Assembly (NCBI RefSeq): GCF_018476905.1
Contig: NZ_JAHCVK010000004.1
Coordinates: forward strand, 62,001 to 126,000
Origin: Geomobilimonas luticola
GTDB taxonomy: Bacteria > Desulfobacterota > Desulfuromonadia > Geobacterales > Geobacteraceae
Length of the DNA: 64,000 nt
Reading direction: 5' to 3'
Under the pieces are notes generated by a model that saw only the letters and a program-made list of their open reading frames with translations, did not search any database and was not told where the DNA came from. Of the stretch, positions 31,965-40,884 are shown piece after piece (position 1 is the first letter of the stretch; each line of letters opens with the position of its first letter). A program made the position numbers and the translations under genes.

Positions 31965-33158
31965 CTATTTGACGAGAACCGGATGGAGCCCCGGGAACTG
32001 GAGCATGGCCTGGCTTCCGCAATCGAGACACGAGATGCGGTCAATGTAGAGGCCGTTGGCACCGTCGCATACCGACGCCGGCGCATCGAAGGCCGTGTTG
32101 TTCTGTTTGCACCCCGTCGTCCCCTCCACGCAAATCCTGCTGATCCTGACCAGGGCATACCGTGCCGCCGTCTGCCGTTCGACCCCTTCCCCCCGCTGCG
32201 CGGGGGAGCAGCCGGTAACGGGGGCAATGACCCACCACCCCCGCAGTTTCCCTGTGGCCGGGTCATATTCCTTGTTCGTCTTGTCGGCGTTCGGGTTGTA
32301 CATCATGGATTCCATATCCCGCAGGATGTCACTGCTGGCGCCCCGGACGACGAAAATCTGCTTTCCGCAGACCTCCTGGGGGGGCATGTCCATGCAGACC
32401 AGATCGGACAGGGTCGTGGTGCCGGTCGGCTGATACTTGAGGGAGGTGTACCGGTAGCCGTTCGCCGCAGATCCACCGTTTGCGGGATCGGGAGACATCT
32501 TTCGCTCCGGGATGGAGCAGATGGAGGGATAGGTACAAGCTCGGTCGCAGACATCGGAACAGAGCGCAATGTGCGCGCTCGCCCTCGCCGGAAAGGCGGC
32601 AATGGCATCGGGGGTGTAATTGAAATTCTGATGGCCCGAAATCTTGGCGATGAAGTTCCCCAGGGACCCCAGGCCGATGGTTTCACTCTCCGCCGTACGC
32701 CTCGTCCTCACCTGCATGGCGTTGACCGGTGCCCCGCCGGGGGTATAGGTATGGGTGCTCATGTTCCAGAACCCCACCGTCACGTCATTGTCCGCCGTCA
32801 ACCTGTTGGAATTGCTGTTGAATACCTCTACCAGGGCGGCCGCATGGTGTTTTCCCCGCGCCGTGTCGACGGCAACGTCCTTTGCGGATGTTTGCGCCCC
32901 GTCATTGACCACACCGGCCAGCTGTGCAGGATCGGTCTGTATCTGGGTCAACATACGCTGCTTGATTGCCTGGGCTCCGGCAAGGGCGGATGTCTCCGCA
33001 GTACCCTTGAGATCTTCGTCGCTTACGTACATATAGCCGATATCGACTGCCAGAGCGGCGACGACAAGGAATACCACGGTCATGATCACCACATAGGTGG
33101 TGTCCATGCCGGTTTCTTCGTCGTCATCCTCCAGGCCGGGCGTTCTCCTATCGTCCAT
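31965..33158 (-). CDS. TadG-like secreted/pilus-associated protein with N-terminal anchor, 397 aa
   Basis: After a short cytoplasmic stretch a hydrophobic helix (about 20-42, 'VVIMTVVFLVVAALAVDIGYMYVSDEDLKGTAETSALAGAQ') matches the Tad_N/TadG-like pattern for proteins exported by Flp/Tad systems. The rest is extracytoplasmic and contains at least ten cysteines, such as 'CSDVCDRACTYPSICSIP' and 'CSPAQRGEG', suggesting disulfides or a metal site. No other tad gene is in the window. The ATG chosen has an AAGGAG box six bases upstream; the longer frame adds six residues. Function is unknown; adhesion or pilus tip is a guess. Confidence 0.78.
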   Translation of the reverse strand: MDDRRTPGLEDDDEETGMDTTYVVIMTVVFLVVAALAVDIGYMYVSDEDLKGTAETSALAGAQAIKQRMLTQIQTDPAQLAGVVNDGAQTSAKDVAVDTARGKHHAAALVEVFNSNSNRLTADNDVTVGFWNMSTHTYTPGGAPVNAMQVRTRRTAESETIGLGSLGNFIAKISGHQNFNYTPDAIAAFPARASAHIALCSDVCDRACTYPSICSIPERKMSPDPANGGSAANGYRYTSLKYQPTGTTTLSDLVCMDMPPQEVCGKQIFVVRGASSDILRDMESMMYNPNADKTNKEYDPATGKLRGWWVIAPVTGCSPAQRGEGVERQTAARYALVRISRICVEGTTGCKQNNTAFDAPASVCDGANGLYIDRISCLDCGSQAMLQFPGLHPVLVK

Positions 33159-33225
33159 TCCCGCTCCTTGTCCCATCAGAAAAACTGCACCAGATTATAC
33201 CCGGATTTTTTCATAATGAAATGAA

Positions 33226-33257
33226 ATAAGGGCCATGCGGAAAGGCATGACCCTTAT
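33226..33257 (-). terminator. Hairpin after the MFS transporter gene
   Basis: ATAAGGG/CCCTTAT with an inner CATGC/GCATG pairing lies 30 bases past the MFS stop. T-rich sequence follows on the minus strand. Confidence 0.65.
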
Positions 33258-33286
33258 GTTGTTGCTACATGCAGCCCATCAAGAAT

Positions 33287-34588
33287 CTAGACAGACTTCT
33301 CGAGGACGACAGCCGGTTCTCCGACGGTAACCGGTGCCTCGACTTCGACCTTCTTCTTGTCGCGGAGGAAGATGGTCAGGACCGTACCGGTGGCCAGCAG
33401 GGTACCGGCCAGGATGAAGGACTTGTTCAGGCCGCCGGGCTGGGCGTTGAGCATCTCGGATACGCGCCCCATGACGAAGCCGCCCACGCCCCACGCAGTG
33501 AAAAGGACGCCGTAGTTCAGGCCGTAGTTCTTGAATCCCCAGTAATCCTTGGCGAAAGAGGGGAAGAGGCAGAGGTTGGAACCGTAGTTAAAGCCGATGA
33601 AGGTGGCCAGGATAACCAGAAGCGAGGCGCTGCCGGAACCGACGACCGGAATGGCGGCAAACATCAGGATTGCCTGGAAGGCAAGCATGATGGTGAGGGT
33701 GGCCCTGCGGCCGATCTTGTCGGAAAGGATTCCGGCAATGACCCGGCCACCGGCGTTACCGACCGCCATGATGGCCACCGCCAGGAAGGCCATGGGGCCC
33801 ATGCTCTTCTTGGCCAGGCCGGCAACGCTGCCGATGACCATGAGGCCGGCGCCGGCGCCGATGAAGAAGTTCGTCCAGAGGAGATAGAATTTGGGGGAGC
33901 GGATCATCTCGCTGACCGTGGCATTGTACACGTCTTTCTTCGCAACCGGCTTGGCATCATCCTTCTTGGCCGGTTCGGCAGGCACGTACCCCTGGGGAGG
34001 ATTGATCAGGAGGAAGGAAAGGCCGCATACTATGACCGCAAAGCCGACGGCCAGGAAGAGACAGGTTTTCTGCATGCCGTAGGCACCCAGGAGATAGCTT
34101 GCAAGCGGGGCGATATAGACCGGCGCGAGGCCGAAACCGGCGACCACGATGCCGGCAATCAGACCGGTCTTGGTGGAAGAGAACCACTTGAGGGCGGGCG
34201 GGGTGGCGGCACCGTAACCGAAGCCGAAACCTGCGCCGGCGAGCACGCCGAAGCCGATTACCCAGGCGGCATAGCTGTTGGAGAAGGACATGAGGGTGAA
34301 ACCGCTGCCGACAAGAATCCCGCCGATGAGGGCGGTACGGGCCGGGCCGATCTTGTCCTGGCACTTGCCGGCGATGATCATGGCAAATGCGAAGACGAGA
34401 CAACAGAGAGCGTAGGGATCGTTTATGGAGGAAAGACTCCAGTTGAAGGCATCGGGTCCGCCCTTTTCGATGGACGTCTTGATCGCCCCCTTGAAGATAC
34501 TCCATGCATACAGCACCCCCAGCGCCAGGTTGATGCCGAGGCCGGCCATGGTTACCTGCCAACCCTTGTTAGTTGATGTCTCTGACAT
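33287..34588 (-). CDS. MFS transporter, oxalate:formate antiporter (OFA) family
   Basis: The 433-residue protein has twelve transmembrane segments. Signature pieces include 'LGVLYAWSIFKGAIK', 'GFGYGAATPPALKWF', a central loop rich in Lys/Ala/Pro (about 205-225), 'GRVIAGILSDKIGRR' and 'GVLFTAWGVGGFVMGRVSEML'. OFA members exchange organic anions (oxalate, formate, lactate and others); substrate cannot be decided from sequence. A sigma-54 promoter lies ~50 bases upstream, preceded by three TTTGCA-type palindromes, so control by an NtrC-like regulator is expected; the same promoter type drives the operon at 3.0-3.6 kb. The ATG has GGAGGTGA upstream. Confidence 0.9.
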   Translation of the reverse strand: MSETSTNKGWQVTMAGLGINLALGVLYAWSIFKGAIKTSIEKGGPDAFNWSLSSINDPYALCCLVFAFAMIIAGKCQDKIGPARTALIGGILVGSGFTLMSFSNSYAAWVIGFGVLAGAGFGFGYGAATPPALKWFSSTKTGLIAGIVVAGFGLAPVYIAPLASYLLGAYGMQKTCLFLAVGFAVIVCGLSFLLINPPQGYVPAEPAKKDDAKPVAKKDVYNATVSEMIRSPKFYLLWTNFFIGAGAGLMVIGSVAGLAKKSMGPMAFLAVAIMAVGNAGGRVIAGILSDKIGRRATLTIMLAFQAILMFAAIPVVGSGSASLLVILATFIGFNYGSNLCLFPSFAKDYWGFKNYGLNYGVLFTAWGVGGFVMGRVSEMLNAQPGGLNKSFILAGTLLATGTVLTIFLRDKKKVEVEAPVTVGEPAVVLEKSV

Positions 34589-34635
34589 GATAGTCTCACC
34601 TCCGTGGTTAATGTCTGGAATCTGATGAAGGGAAG

Positions 34636-34651
34636 AGCAACTTGCATACCA
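34636..34651 (-). promoter_or_regulatory. Sigma-54 promoter of the MFS transporter
   Basis: On the minus strand TGGTATGCAAGTTGCT has the doublets ten bases apart. It differs by one base from the promoter at 3732-3747, and flanking bases GTTGG...CTCTT are also shared. Confidence 0.8.
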
Positions 34652-34746
34652 ACGTTTTATATTTTTCGTAAACAAATTTATTCTTAGTAAAATAAGCTAG
34701 TTACAAACTGACGATTTCGAGGAAGGGAAGACGCCCGGAGTACCGA

Positions 34747-34762
34747 TTTGTAGAAATGCAAA
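34747..34762. promoter_or_regulatory. Putative enhancer site TTTGTAGAAATGCAAA
   Basis: This imperfect version of the TTTGCA-N4-TGCAAA palindrome lies ~100 bases upstream of the MFS sigma-54 promoter. It is the nearest of three copies. Confidence 0.5.
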
Positions 34763-34849
34763 AATATTTCAAGGTGCGGAATCGAGCTTCACACTGAATA
34801 GCGGCAGAATTTCAACATGTTGAAGAAGAAGAGCCGACCGAAGGACTGT

Positions 34850-34865
34850 TTCGCAAAAATGCAAA
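34850..34865. promoter_or_regulatory. Putative enhancer site TTCGCAAAAATGCAAA
   Basis: This is an imperfect copy of the palindrome, about 200 bases upstream of the MFS promoter. Its centre is 29 bases from the next copy, close to the 31-base spacing at the other locus. Confidence 0.5.
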
Positions 34866-34878
34866 AGCCCGGTAAAGA

Positions 34879-34894
34879 TTTGCAAAAGTGAAAA
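34879..34894. promoter_or_regulatory. Putative enhancer site TTTGCAAAAGTGAAAA
   Basis: This third, weaker copy forms a pair with the site at 34850. The segment between here and the MFS start holds no gene. Confidence 0.42.
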
Positions 34895-34939
34895 TATCCC
34901 TCAGACGCAGCGTTCGGCAGTTCACCACACAGGTCACCG

Positions 34940-34981
34940 AAAAAAAGGCGCCACCCATTCCAGTGAATGGTGGCGCCTTTT
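34940..34981 (-). terminator. Strong intrinsic terminator after the YdbL-like gene
   Basis: A stem GGCGCCACC(C)ATTC/GAATGGTGGCGCC with one bulge is followed on the minus strand by seven Ts. It isolates the MFS control region from the ydbL-like gene. Confidence 0.9.
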
Positions 34982-35009
34982 GTCGTGGATACTTCTGCGC
35001 TGACTTTTG

Positions 35010-35687
35010 TTACTTCTGGACCCAGCGGCCGTTGGGAAGCTGCATCCACCACCCCGGCTTCGCCTCCTCCCGCTTGGTTTCCGCATAGGTGGCCGCCGCC
35101 TTTCCCTGCACCTGGGCCAGCGCCGCTTTTGACTCCTGCTGCTTGTTGATCTTCAGGATCGCCTTCGCCATGTTGATCACCACCGTCTTGCGGCTCGCGT
35201 TTTCCGCCTTTACCAGCGCATCGTCCTCGGGAGTGACTTTCGTCTTGTCTCGCACCGTTACCAGCCCCTGGTTGGTCAGCCCGACCACCCCCGCATCATA
35301 GAGGGACTTCAGGTTCGGAAGCCGCTGGCTCATCTCTTCGTAGGCCTTCAGCACCTCCGCATTGCCGGAAAGCTCTATCGCCAGGTCGTCGGCAACGTTG
35401 TCGGCGGCATGGGCCGCGGGAACCAGGGAAAGGGACGGCAGCTCGTCGAACAGGCGACTCTGGGGTTTGGTCTCCGGGGCTTTCTGCTCCTCAGCCGGCG
35501 TCTGCCCCCCCGCAGGCTTCTCCTCCGCCCCCTTTTCGCCGCTCTTCTTCAGAAGCATCTCGTCCAGGGACTTGTAGGCTTCCTTGACCGCCTTCTCGGG
35601 GAAGTAGACATTGACCGTTATGATGGCGCAGGCGGTCAGGAGACCGCATCCCCCCGCCAGGAGCCACTTGAGAATTCTCATGTTCAT
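35010..35687 (-). CDS. YdbL-like (DUF1318) lipoprotein, 225 aa
   Basis: A lipoprotein signal ends in LTAC (Cys20 or so). The mature protein has a Lys/Glu/Pro-rich linker (about 45-85). The C-terminal half matches DUF1318: 'QGLVTVRDKTKVTPEDDALVKAENASRKTVVINMAKAILKI' and the end 'PGWWMQLPNGRWVQK'. In E. coli ydbL belongs with ynbE and the AsmA-like ydbH in phospholipid transport to the outer membrane. Here a large AsmA-like gene lies 146 bases upstream on the same strand, so the pair is conserved, although a separate ynbE-like gene was not found. The lipidated N terminus may replace it. Start has a GGAGGTGG box. Confidence 0.82.
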   Translation of the reverse strand: MNMRILKWLLAGGCGLLTACAIITVNVYFPEKAVKEAYKSLDEMLLKKSGEKGAEEKPAGGQTPAEEQKAPETKPQSRLFDELPSLSLVPAAHAADNVADDLAIELSGNAEVLKAYEEMSQRLPNLKSLYDAGVVGLTNQGLVTVRDKTKVTPEDDALVKAENASRKTVVINMAKAILKINKQQESKAALAQVQGKAAATYAETKREEAKPGWWMQLPNGRWVQK

Positions 35688-35833
35688 AAACCCACCTCCG
35701 CAACTGTTTATTGTACTGTCGATTTCTGAATCATGGGGCAACCATCCGCATCAAGTCTACTCACAAAACAGCCTTCCCACAAGAGAAGAAAATGGACTTA
35801 TGACCAGCAGAATCTGACCGGAGAAGTCAGGGG

Positions 35834-38800
35834 TCACTCCTCCCATTTGAATTCCGGGCTGGCCGGTGCCTCGGCGGGGGGCTGCTCTCCCGTTGCCGTT
35901 GCCGCCTTGCCACGGGCCGCCGCCTGCTTCACCGCCTCGAACAGGTGGTCCAGGGCTATCCGGTTCTGGACCGGGGCGACCGACACCCCCAGGTCGCGGA
36001 CACCGATGAGATTCGTATGGGATATATCCAGGGTCTCGAAGGTCAGGTACCCCTCCTCCAGGGTGGCGCTTATCTCCGCGCGATCATAGGGACGGTCGTT
36101 GCGGAAGAAGAATCCGCGCAGCTTCTTCCCCGCCAGCCGCTGGAGGAACTCTTTGCTGACGAGCATCTTCTCCCCGTTCCCCTCCCGCGCCCAGAGACTG
36201 ACGAAGCCGTCGAGCCCCCCCAGCCCCTTCCCTTCGCCGTAGAGGCTGACGATGCCGTCCACCCTCCCCAGGATATACCCTTTGATCTTGGGGATGGCGT
36301 TGCAGAACTCTCGCAGGCTCAGGCCGTTGACCAGAAGGTCGCCGCCGTAGGCGGTCCCCCCTTTCACCGCGACGAACCCCTTGCCGAGAATCGTCCCCTC
36401 ATAGAGGGACGACCTGAGGGAGACGATCTCGGTGAGGCCGTTCTTCGCCCTGAGTTCCATGGTAGTCCGCTCCAGGGCGAGGGGGCCGAAGCGTACCGAG
36501 CCGATGGTGAGGTTCGGAGTGTCAGTCCCCTTTCCGAGCCGTTCAAGGAGCAGCGGGTAGTTCTCCCGGCTGAAAATAAGGGTGTCGTTGGGGCGGACCG
36601 CCCCCCCCCTGGAGAGGTCGAGGGAGAAGGGGACCCTGCCGTTGACGTCGGTCACCGTTACCTTCTGGGTCGCCATCTCCAGACGGGCGCCGTTCAGAAG
36701 CAGCGTCCCGTTCACCAGTTTTTCGCCGGCATGGAACCGAATGTCCCCTTCTGCGGCCACCTCACCCTCCATCGTTGCCTCCTGGAGCGGCCGGGGGAGG
36801 ATGTTGACGAACGGATCGGTGAGCCCGTTGAGGGTGGTCCTGGCCAAGGCATAGGTAAAGCTCCCTTCCCGTTCGGGAGAGGGGAAGTTCGCCAGTTCCC
36901 CTTTCGCCGTGAGGGCCACCCCTTCACCGACGGTAACGACTCCGTCAGTCAAAGTCAGATTGCGCCCCCCGATTTCTCCCGCCAGGCGCACTGCTCCGCC
37001 GGCCAACAACCTCTTCCCCCCCAGGCCGGCCAGGGTGATTCCCTCGCCATTAGCCGCAAATTTGCAGTCGAGCCCACCGCGCACTGCGTAGCTCCCCGTG
37101 CCGGTGACGGAGAACTCACCCCCTGCAAGGGTCACTTCTTCCCGCTTCGGAAACAGGGTACCCGCCGCAGCCAACTGCCCGCCCTTCACCCCCGCCTGGA
37201 ACCGGTATCCCTCCTGCCGGTCGAAGGGGTTGAAGGCTACCGTACCGCTCACCCCGCCCCCCAGCAGGATCCCTCCCAGCTCTCCCCGCCAGCCGGGCCG
37301 TGCCATAAAGAGGCGGACGGACGGCGACGCCACGTCCTTCCCGCGAAACATGATCCTGTCGGCCGCGACAGCAGCGGTCCCCTCCAGCCACTTCCCCCTG
37401 GCATCGGCAGCGTACGTCCCGCGCAGGGTAGCTGCAAGGCCGGTCACGTCCAGGTCTCCCCGGTGCAGGGCGACGCCGGTGGCATCGACCGCGAGGGGAC
37501 GGCGGCCATGCGACCCGCCATCACCTGCCGTAAGCCGGCCGGTGACCCGCTCCACTGCCAGGGTTGCCCCTTCCCCCCGGAACGCCCCCTTTTCGAGGAT
37601 GACGGCGCCATCGGCAAACCGGTAACCGAAACTCCCCTCTACCTTTTTGTCCCCCACCTCCACCCCGTCGAGGCGGGCGGTGCCGGCGACTGTCACCCCC
37701 CCGCCGCCGCGGCCGAAACGGGCATCGGCGGTGCCGTTGCCGAGGGCAAAGGTTGTGCCCCCGCGGTTCCCCTTGAGGGAGGCCAGCCGGACCTGGGCCG
37801 TGCCGCCGAACTGCCGGGGAGTGCGCCCCGCCGCCGTCACGGAAAGGGAGGCGGTGCCGGCGACATTCTGTAGGCCAAGTCTGTCCAGAAGGGGTTTGAA
37901 GGTTGCCACGGGGGTGACGGGGAGCTGGAGTGCAACGGAAAGCGGTTCGGCAGAGGCAGGGGAGAGTGCGGCACGGCCCGTGACCGGGATCCCCATGAAG
38001 CGGGCCGCAAGGATCGGTATTTCTGCCTGGAGCAGCTTTAGCCGGGGGGAGAGGGTGGCCGCGAAGGGGGCATCGAGGGTCTCCAGCAGTACCGTACCGC
38101 CGGCATCGGGCTGGGAGAGACGGCCGCGGACGCGCAACCTTTCTCCTTCGCCGGCGAGGTCTGCGCTCATCGTCAGGCCGCTCGCCAGGAGCCGCTCACC
38201 CCGCGCAACTTTCCCGTCACGCAGGACAAGGGAACCATCGACTGCGGTCACGCGCGACCTGTCTCCGGCAAGGCGGATTTCCGGAATACTGAGCTTCCCC
38301 CCGAGAGAAATCCCCACCCTGTCGATTGCCGGGACAAAACTGCCCAATCGTCCCAGGTCCATCTCCTCCATGGCAAGTTCGAGGGCAAACCGCCGCGCCC
38401 CCCTGAGATCGTCTCCCTTCACGGTGGCACGCACCCTGAGGAGGCCGTTCACGTCCAGTACCAGCCCCGCCAGACGTCCCTCGCCGCGCTTGATGTCATA
38501 ATCCCCATCAACGTCCAGGGTCCCCGCCAGGGGATGCGTCCCGCTGCCGGCCACCAGCTGGAGCGCCTCCACGCCGGCATGTCCCCTGGCGCGAAGCTTT
38601 CCCTCCTTGAGAACGGCCGTCAGGGTGAGGGAGCCATTCCCCCCCTTGAGCAGGGTCCCCCCGCGCACCTTGCTTACAAACGGCGCCAGGGAAAGGGACG
38701 ACGAGGTCAGCGTCAGGTCGAAGGCAGGATCGATGCCGGGACGGACCTTCCCCTCGACCCGGTACCTGTTCCCCGCCTGGTCCCCGAAATCCAGGGTCAA

Positions 38801-39373
38801 CGGGGCATCCCCTCCCCCGCGGGTCGCCAGGCCGGAAAGCCGCAGCGTGATATCCTCGACCCCCCGGCCGTTCACCAGGATCGCACCCCTCTTAAGGGTG
38901 AGGTCGCCAATGGTCACCCCCCTGGCAGAGGGTTTCCCTCCCGTGAAGCGCTGCCGGAGGGGTGCGAAATTCCAAGCGCCGCCGCTTTCGGTCCGGAGAT
39001 CGAGCCGCACCCCTTCCAGGGCGATCCGGCGGAAGACCACCTTCCCCCGGATCATATCCAGCCAGCGGGGGGCAATGGCCAGAGAGTCGGCGGCGGCCAG
39101 GTTGCCGGTGAAACCCGCCGGGTTCGCGACGGTCACCCCCTGGATATACAGGGTGTCTCCCGCCAGCCGGAGGCCGGCCACCCTGACGGGCTGGTGGAGA
39201 CGGGAGGTCGCCAGACGGGAAAGCCGGTGGGATGCATCGGGAGTCGCCAGGTAGATCTTCAGGGAAACGACAGCCAGGGCGCAGAGGAGCACCACCGCAA
39301 AAAGAACCCGCGCCAGGACCTTCCTGATCGACCTCCCGCTGTTATTGGCTGTACTGGCAGTCTCCATCCCCAT
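35834..39373 (-). CDS. AsmA-like/YdbH-type intermembrane lipid transport protein, 1179 aa
   Basis: One transmembrane helix near the N terminus (about 18-38) anchors a very long periplasmic part made of repeating beta-rich segments, ending in the C-terminal domain typical of YdbH ('GDLLVNGLSLREFCNAIPKIKGYILGRVDGIVSLYGEGKGLGGLDG' and 'LDISHTNLIGVRDLGVSVAPVQNRIALDHLF'). Proteins of this class form a hydrophobic groove that bridges inner and outer membranes and carries phospholipids. Pairing with a DUF1318 lipoprotein gene downstream supports this. A large antisense open frame over this gene is a GC artefact. Fourth gene back is an RHH protein, likely unrelated. Confidence 0.85.
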   Translation of the reverse strand: MGMETASTANNSGRSIRKVLARVLFAVVLLCALAVVSLKIYLATPDASHRLSRLATSRLHQPVRVAGLRLAGDTLYIQGVTVANPAGFTGNLAAADSLAIAPRWLDMIRGKVVFRRIALEGVRLDLRTESGGAWNFAPLRQRFTGGKPSARGVTIGDLTLKRGAILVNGRGVEDITLRLSGLATRGGGDAPLTLDFGDQAGNRYRVEGKVRPGIDPAFDLTLTSSSLSLAPFVSKVRGGTLLKGGNGSLTLTAVLKEGKLRARGHAGVEALQLVAGSGTHPLAGTLDVDGDYDIKRGEGRLAGLVLDVNGLLRVRATVKGDDLRGARRFALELAMEEMDLGRLGSFVPAIDRVGISLGGKLSIPEIRLAGDRSRVTAVDGSLVLRDGKVARGERLLASGLTMSADLAGEGERLRVRGRLSQPDAGGTVLLETLDAPFAATLSPRLKLLQAEIPILAARFMGIPVTGRAALSPASAEPLSVALQLPVTPVATFKPLLDRLGLQNVAGTASLSVTAAGRTPRQFGGTAQVRLASLKGNRGGTTFALGNGTADARFGRGGGGVTVAGTARLDGVEVGDKKVEGSFGYRFADGAVILEKGAFRGEGATLAVERVTGRLTAGDGGSHGRRPLAVDATGVALHRGDLDVTGLAATLRGTYAADARGKWLEGTAAVAADRIMFRGKDVASPSVRLFMARPGWRGELGGILLGGGVSGTVAFNPFDRQEGYRFQAGVKGGQLAAAGTLFPKREEVTLAGGEFSVTGTGSYAVRGGLDCKFAANGEGITLAGLGGKRLLAGGAVRLAGEIGGRNLTLTDGVVTVGEGVALTAKGELANFPSPEREGSFTYALARTTLNGLTDPFVNILPRPLQEATMEGEVAAEGDIRFHAGEKLVNGTLLLNGARLEMATQKVTVTDVNGRVPFSLDLSRGGAVRPNDTLIFSRENYPLLLERLGKGTDTPNLTIGSVRFGPLALERTTMELRAKNGLTEIVSLRSSLYEGTILGKGFVAVKGGTAYGGDLLVNGLSLREFCNAIPKIKGYILGRVDGIVSLYGEGKGLGGLDGFVSLWAREGNGEKMLVSKEFLQRLAGKKLRGFFFRNDRPYDRAEISATLEEGYLTFETLDISHTNLIGVRDLGVSVAPVQNRIALDHLFEAVKQAAARGKAATATGEQPPAEAPASPEFKWEE

Positions 39374-39544
39374 CCTCCCGCATGGAGACTTTAACCGGGA
39401 ATCTTCCGTTTGACAAGAGCGTAGGGACCGTAAAGAAAAGACAGATTATGGGGCTGGCAGACAAGGTGGGAGATTAAACGGTAATGGTCCGCATAAGGCC
39501 ATGGAAAGGGGAGCGGGAAAAACGGTCAGACGACCGGACGCCGG

Positions 39545-39718
39545 TCAGCGGGACGACACGCTCTTTCCCATCCGCAGCTGAACAAGCCCCACCGCCTCCC
39601 GCATGACGTCCGATATGCTCCGATCCATCCGGCGCGCAATCTCGGTGAGGGTTTCCTTTTCCGCGTCACTGATCCGTAACGACACCACATTGTAGCGAGG
39701 ATTCTTTTTCATGGCCAT
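39545..39718 (-). CDS. Small ribbon-helix-helix (CopG/Arc-type) protein, 57 aa
   Basis: The protein starts MAMKKNPRYN, then the beta strand 'VVSLRISDAEKETL' and two helices 'TEIARRMDRSISDVMREAVGLVQLR', the layout of an MetJ/Arc fold DNA-binding protein. The sequence 'RSISDVMREAV' is typical of CopG-like antitoxins. No toxin gene is adjacent, so it may be a solitary regulator or an orphan antitoxin. A weak GATGGGAT box precedes the ATG; the second Met (two codons on) is an alternative start. An IclR gene is divergent. Confidence 0.7.
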   Translation of the reverse strand: MAMKKNPRYNVVSLRISDAEKETLTEIARRMDRSISDVMREAVGLVQLRMGKSVSSR

Positions 39719-40007
39719 GTCGACATCCCATCAAGTAGTTTCGTTCTGCAAAATCATATTTCCAATTACGCCCCTTTTGTACCCCATACCTGACCGAATG
39801 TAAACATAAATTTGACGGTGTATTCATTATACTTCCCCATAAACTGCCATTCTTAACGACCCTTGACACTTCATGCCACCCTCTTGACGTTGAACACCAG
39901 ATTATTCCGTTCAGCGAAACATACTTCGAAAAATAAGCATTTGACTTCTCCGGAAAGTTATGGCACACCTTGAGTTAATTTCGCAGAATGAAACTAAGGG
40001 GTGGGGA

Positions 40008-40805
40008 ATGGGAAAAGAAAAGAATGGGAACGGCGAAGAGACCGACCGCCAGTCGATCCGCTCCCTGGAGCGGGGGCTGGAGGTACTGCGCTGCTTCAAG
40101 CCGGGTGACCGTTATCTGGGAAACCAGGAGTTGGCGGCGCGCACCGGCCTCCCCAAGCCGACGATCTCCCGCCTCACCCACACGCTGACCAAGCTCGGCT
40201 ACCTGAGCTACACGGAAAAGTTCGGCAAATATCACCTGGACTCGGCCGTCCTCGCCCTCGGCTACTCTTTCCTCGCCAACCTGGATGTCCGCCGCGTCGC
40301 CCGCCCCTACATGGAGGGATTGGCCGAATATGCCCAGGCGTCGGTCACTGTCGGCGTTCAGGACCGGCTCAACATGCTCTACGTGGAGGCTTGCCGGAGC
40401 AGCGCCACGGTCACCCTGACCCTCGGTGCCGGCTCACAGATACCCATAGCCACCACCTCCATGGGGCGGGCGCTCCTTTGCGCCCTGCCGGAACCGGAGC
40501 GGGCGAACCTCATGGAGCAGATCCGGGTCCGCAACGAAGCTGACTGGCCCCGGATCAGCGCCGGCATCGAGCAGGCCCTCAAGGACTATGAACACTTCGG
40601 CTTCTGCCTCTCCCTCGGCGACTGGAAAAAGGATGTCCACGCCGTCGCCACCCCCCTCGTCCCGTCCGACGGTTCCCGCATCCTCGTCTTCAGCTGCGTC
40701 GGCGCCGCCTTTCAGCTCCGCCGCCACATGCTGGAAGACGACATCGGCCCCCGCCTCCTGAACCTGGTAACCAACGTCAAAGAGGACCTCGACCGGCTCA
40801 CGTAG
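40008..40805 (+). CDS. IclR family transcriptional regulator, 265 aa
   Basis: After a short basic N terminus the winged helix-turn-helix is clear: 'RSLERGLEVLRCF', 'NQELAARTGLPKPTISRLTHTLTKLGYLSY'. The C-terminal IclR effector domain (about 95-260) contains 'SVTVGVQDRLNMLYVEACRS', 'PIATTSMGRALLCALPE' and 'FCLSLGDWKKDVHAVATPLV', with the conserved Cys/Asp positions of effector sites. Such proteins usually control catabolic genes for aromatic or organic acids. The target is not clear; the divergent RHH gene and its own promoter region are candidates. The start has an AAGGGGTGGGGA box; a longer frame begins 48 bases upstream. Confidence 0.88.
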   Translation: MGKEKNGNGEETDRQSIRSLERGLEVLRCFKPGDRYLGNQELAARTGLPKPTISRLTHTLTKLGYLSYTEKFGKYHLDSAVLALGYSFLANLDVRRVARPYMEGLAEYAQASVTVGVQDRLNMLYVEACRSSATVTLTLGAGSQIPIATTSMGRALLCALPEPERANLMEQIRVRNEADWPRISAGIEQALKDYEHFGFCLSLGDWKKDVHAVATPLVPSDGSRILVFSCVGAAFQLRRHMLEDDIGPRLLNLVTNVKEDLDRLT

Positions 40806-40841
40806 GGGAAGCAAAGCATCTTTATCCACGCATAAAAAAAA

Positions 40842-40868
40842 GGGCCTGCTGTTGCAGGCCCGTCCTTT
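40842..40868. terminator. Bidirectional terminator between iclR and the receptor-like gene
   Basis: GGGCCTGC/GCAGGCCC is flanked by A7-8 on the left and T5 on the right, serving both convergent genes. Confidence 0.88.
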
Positions 40869-40884
40869 TTCTCTGTTTCCCTTT

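Noticed and set aside
35945-37873. A 642-codon open frame on the plus strand over the AsmA-like gene, and a 664-codon one over amtB (16781-18775)
   Set aside because: Both are antisense GC artefacts. The real genes have signal peptides, correct ribosome binding sites and family motifs.
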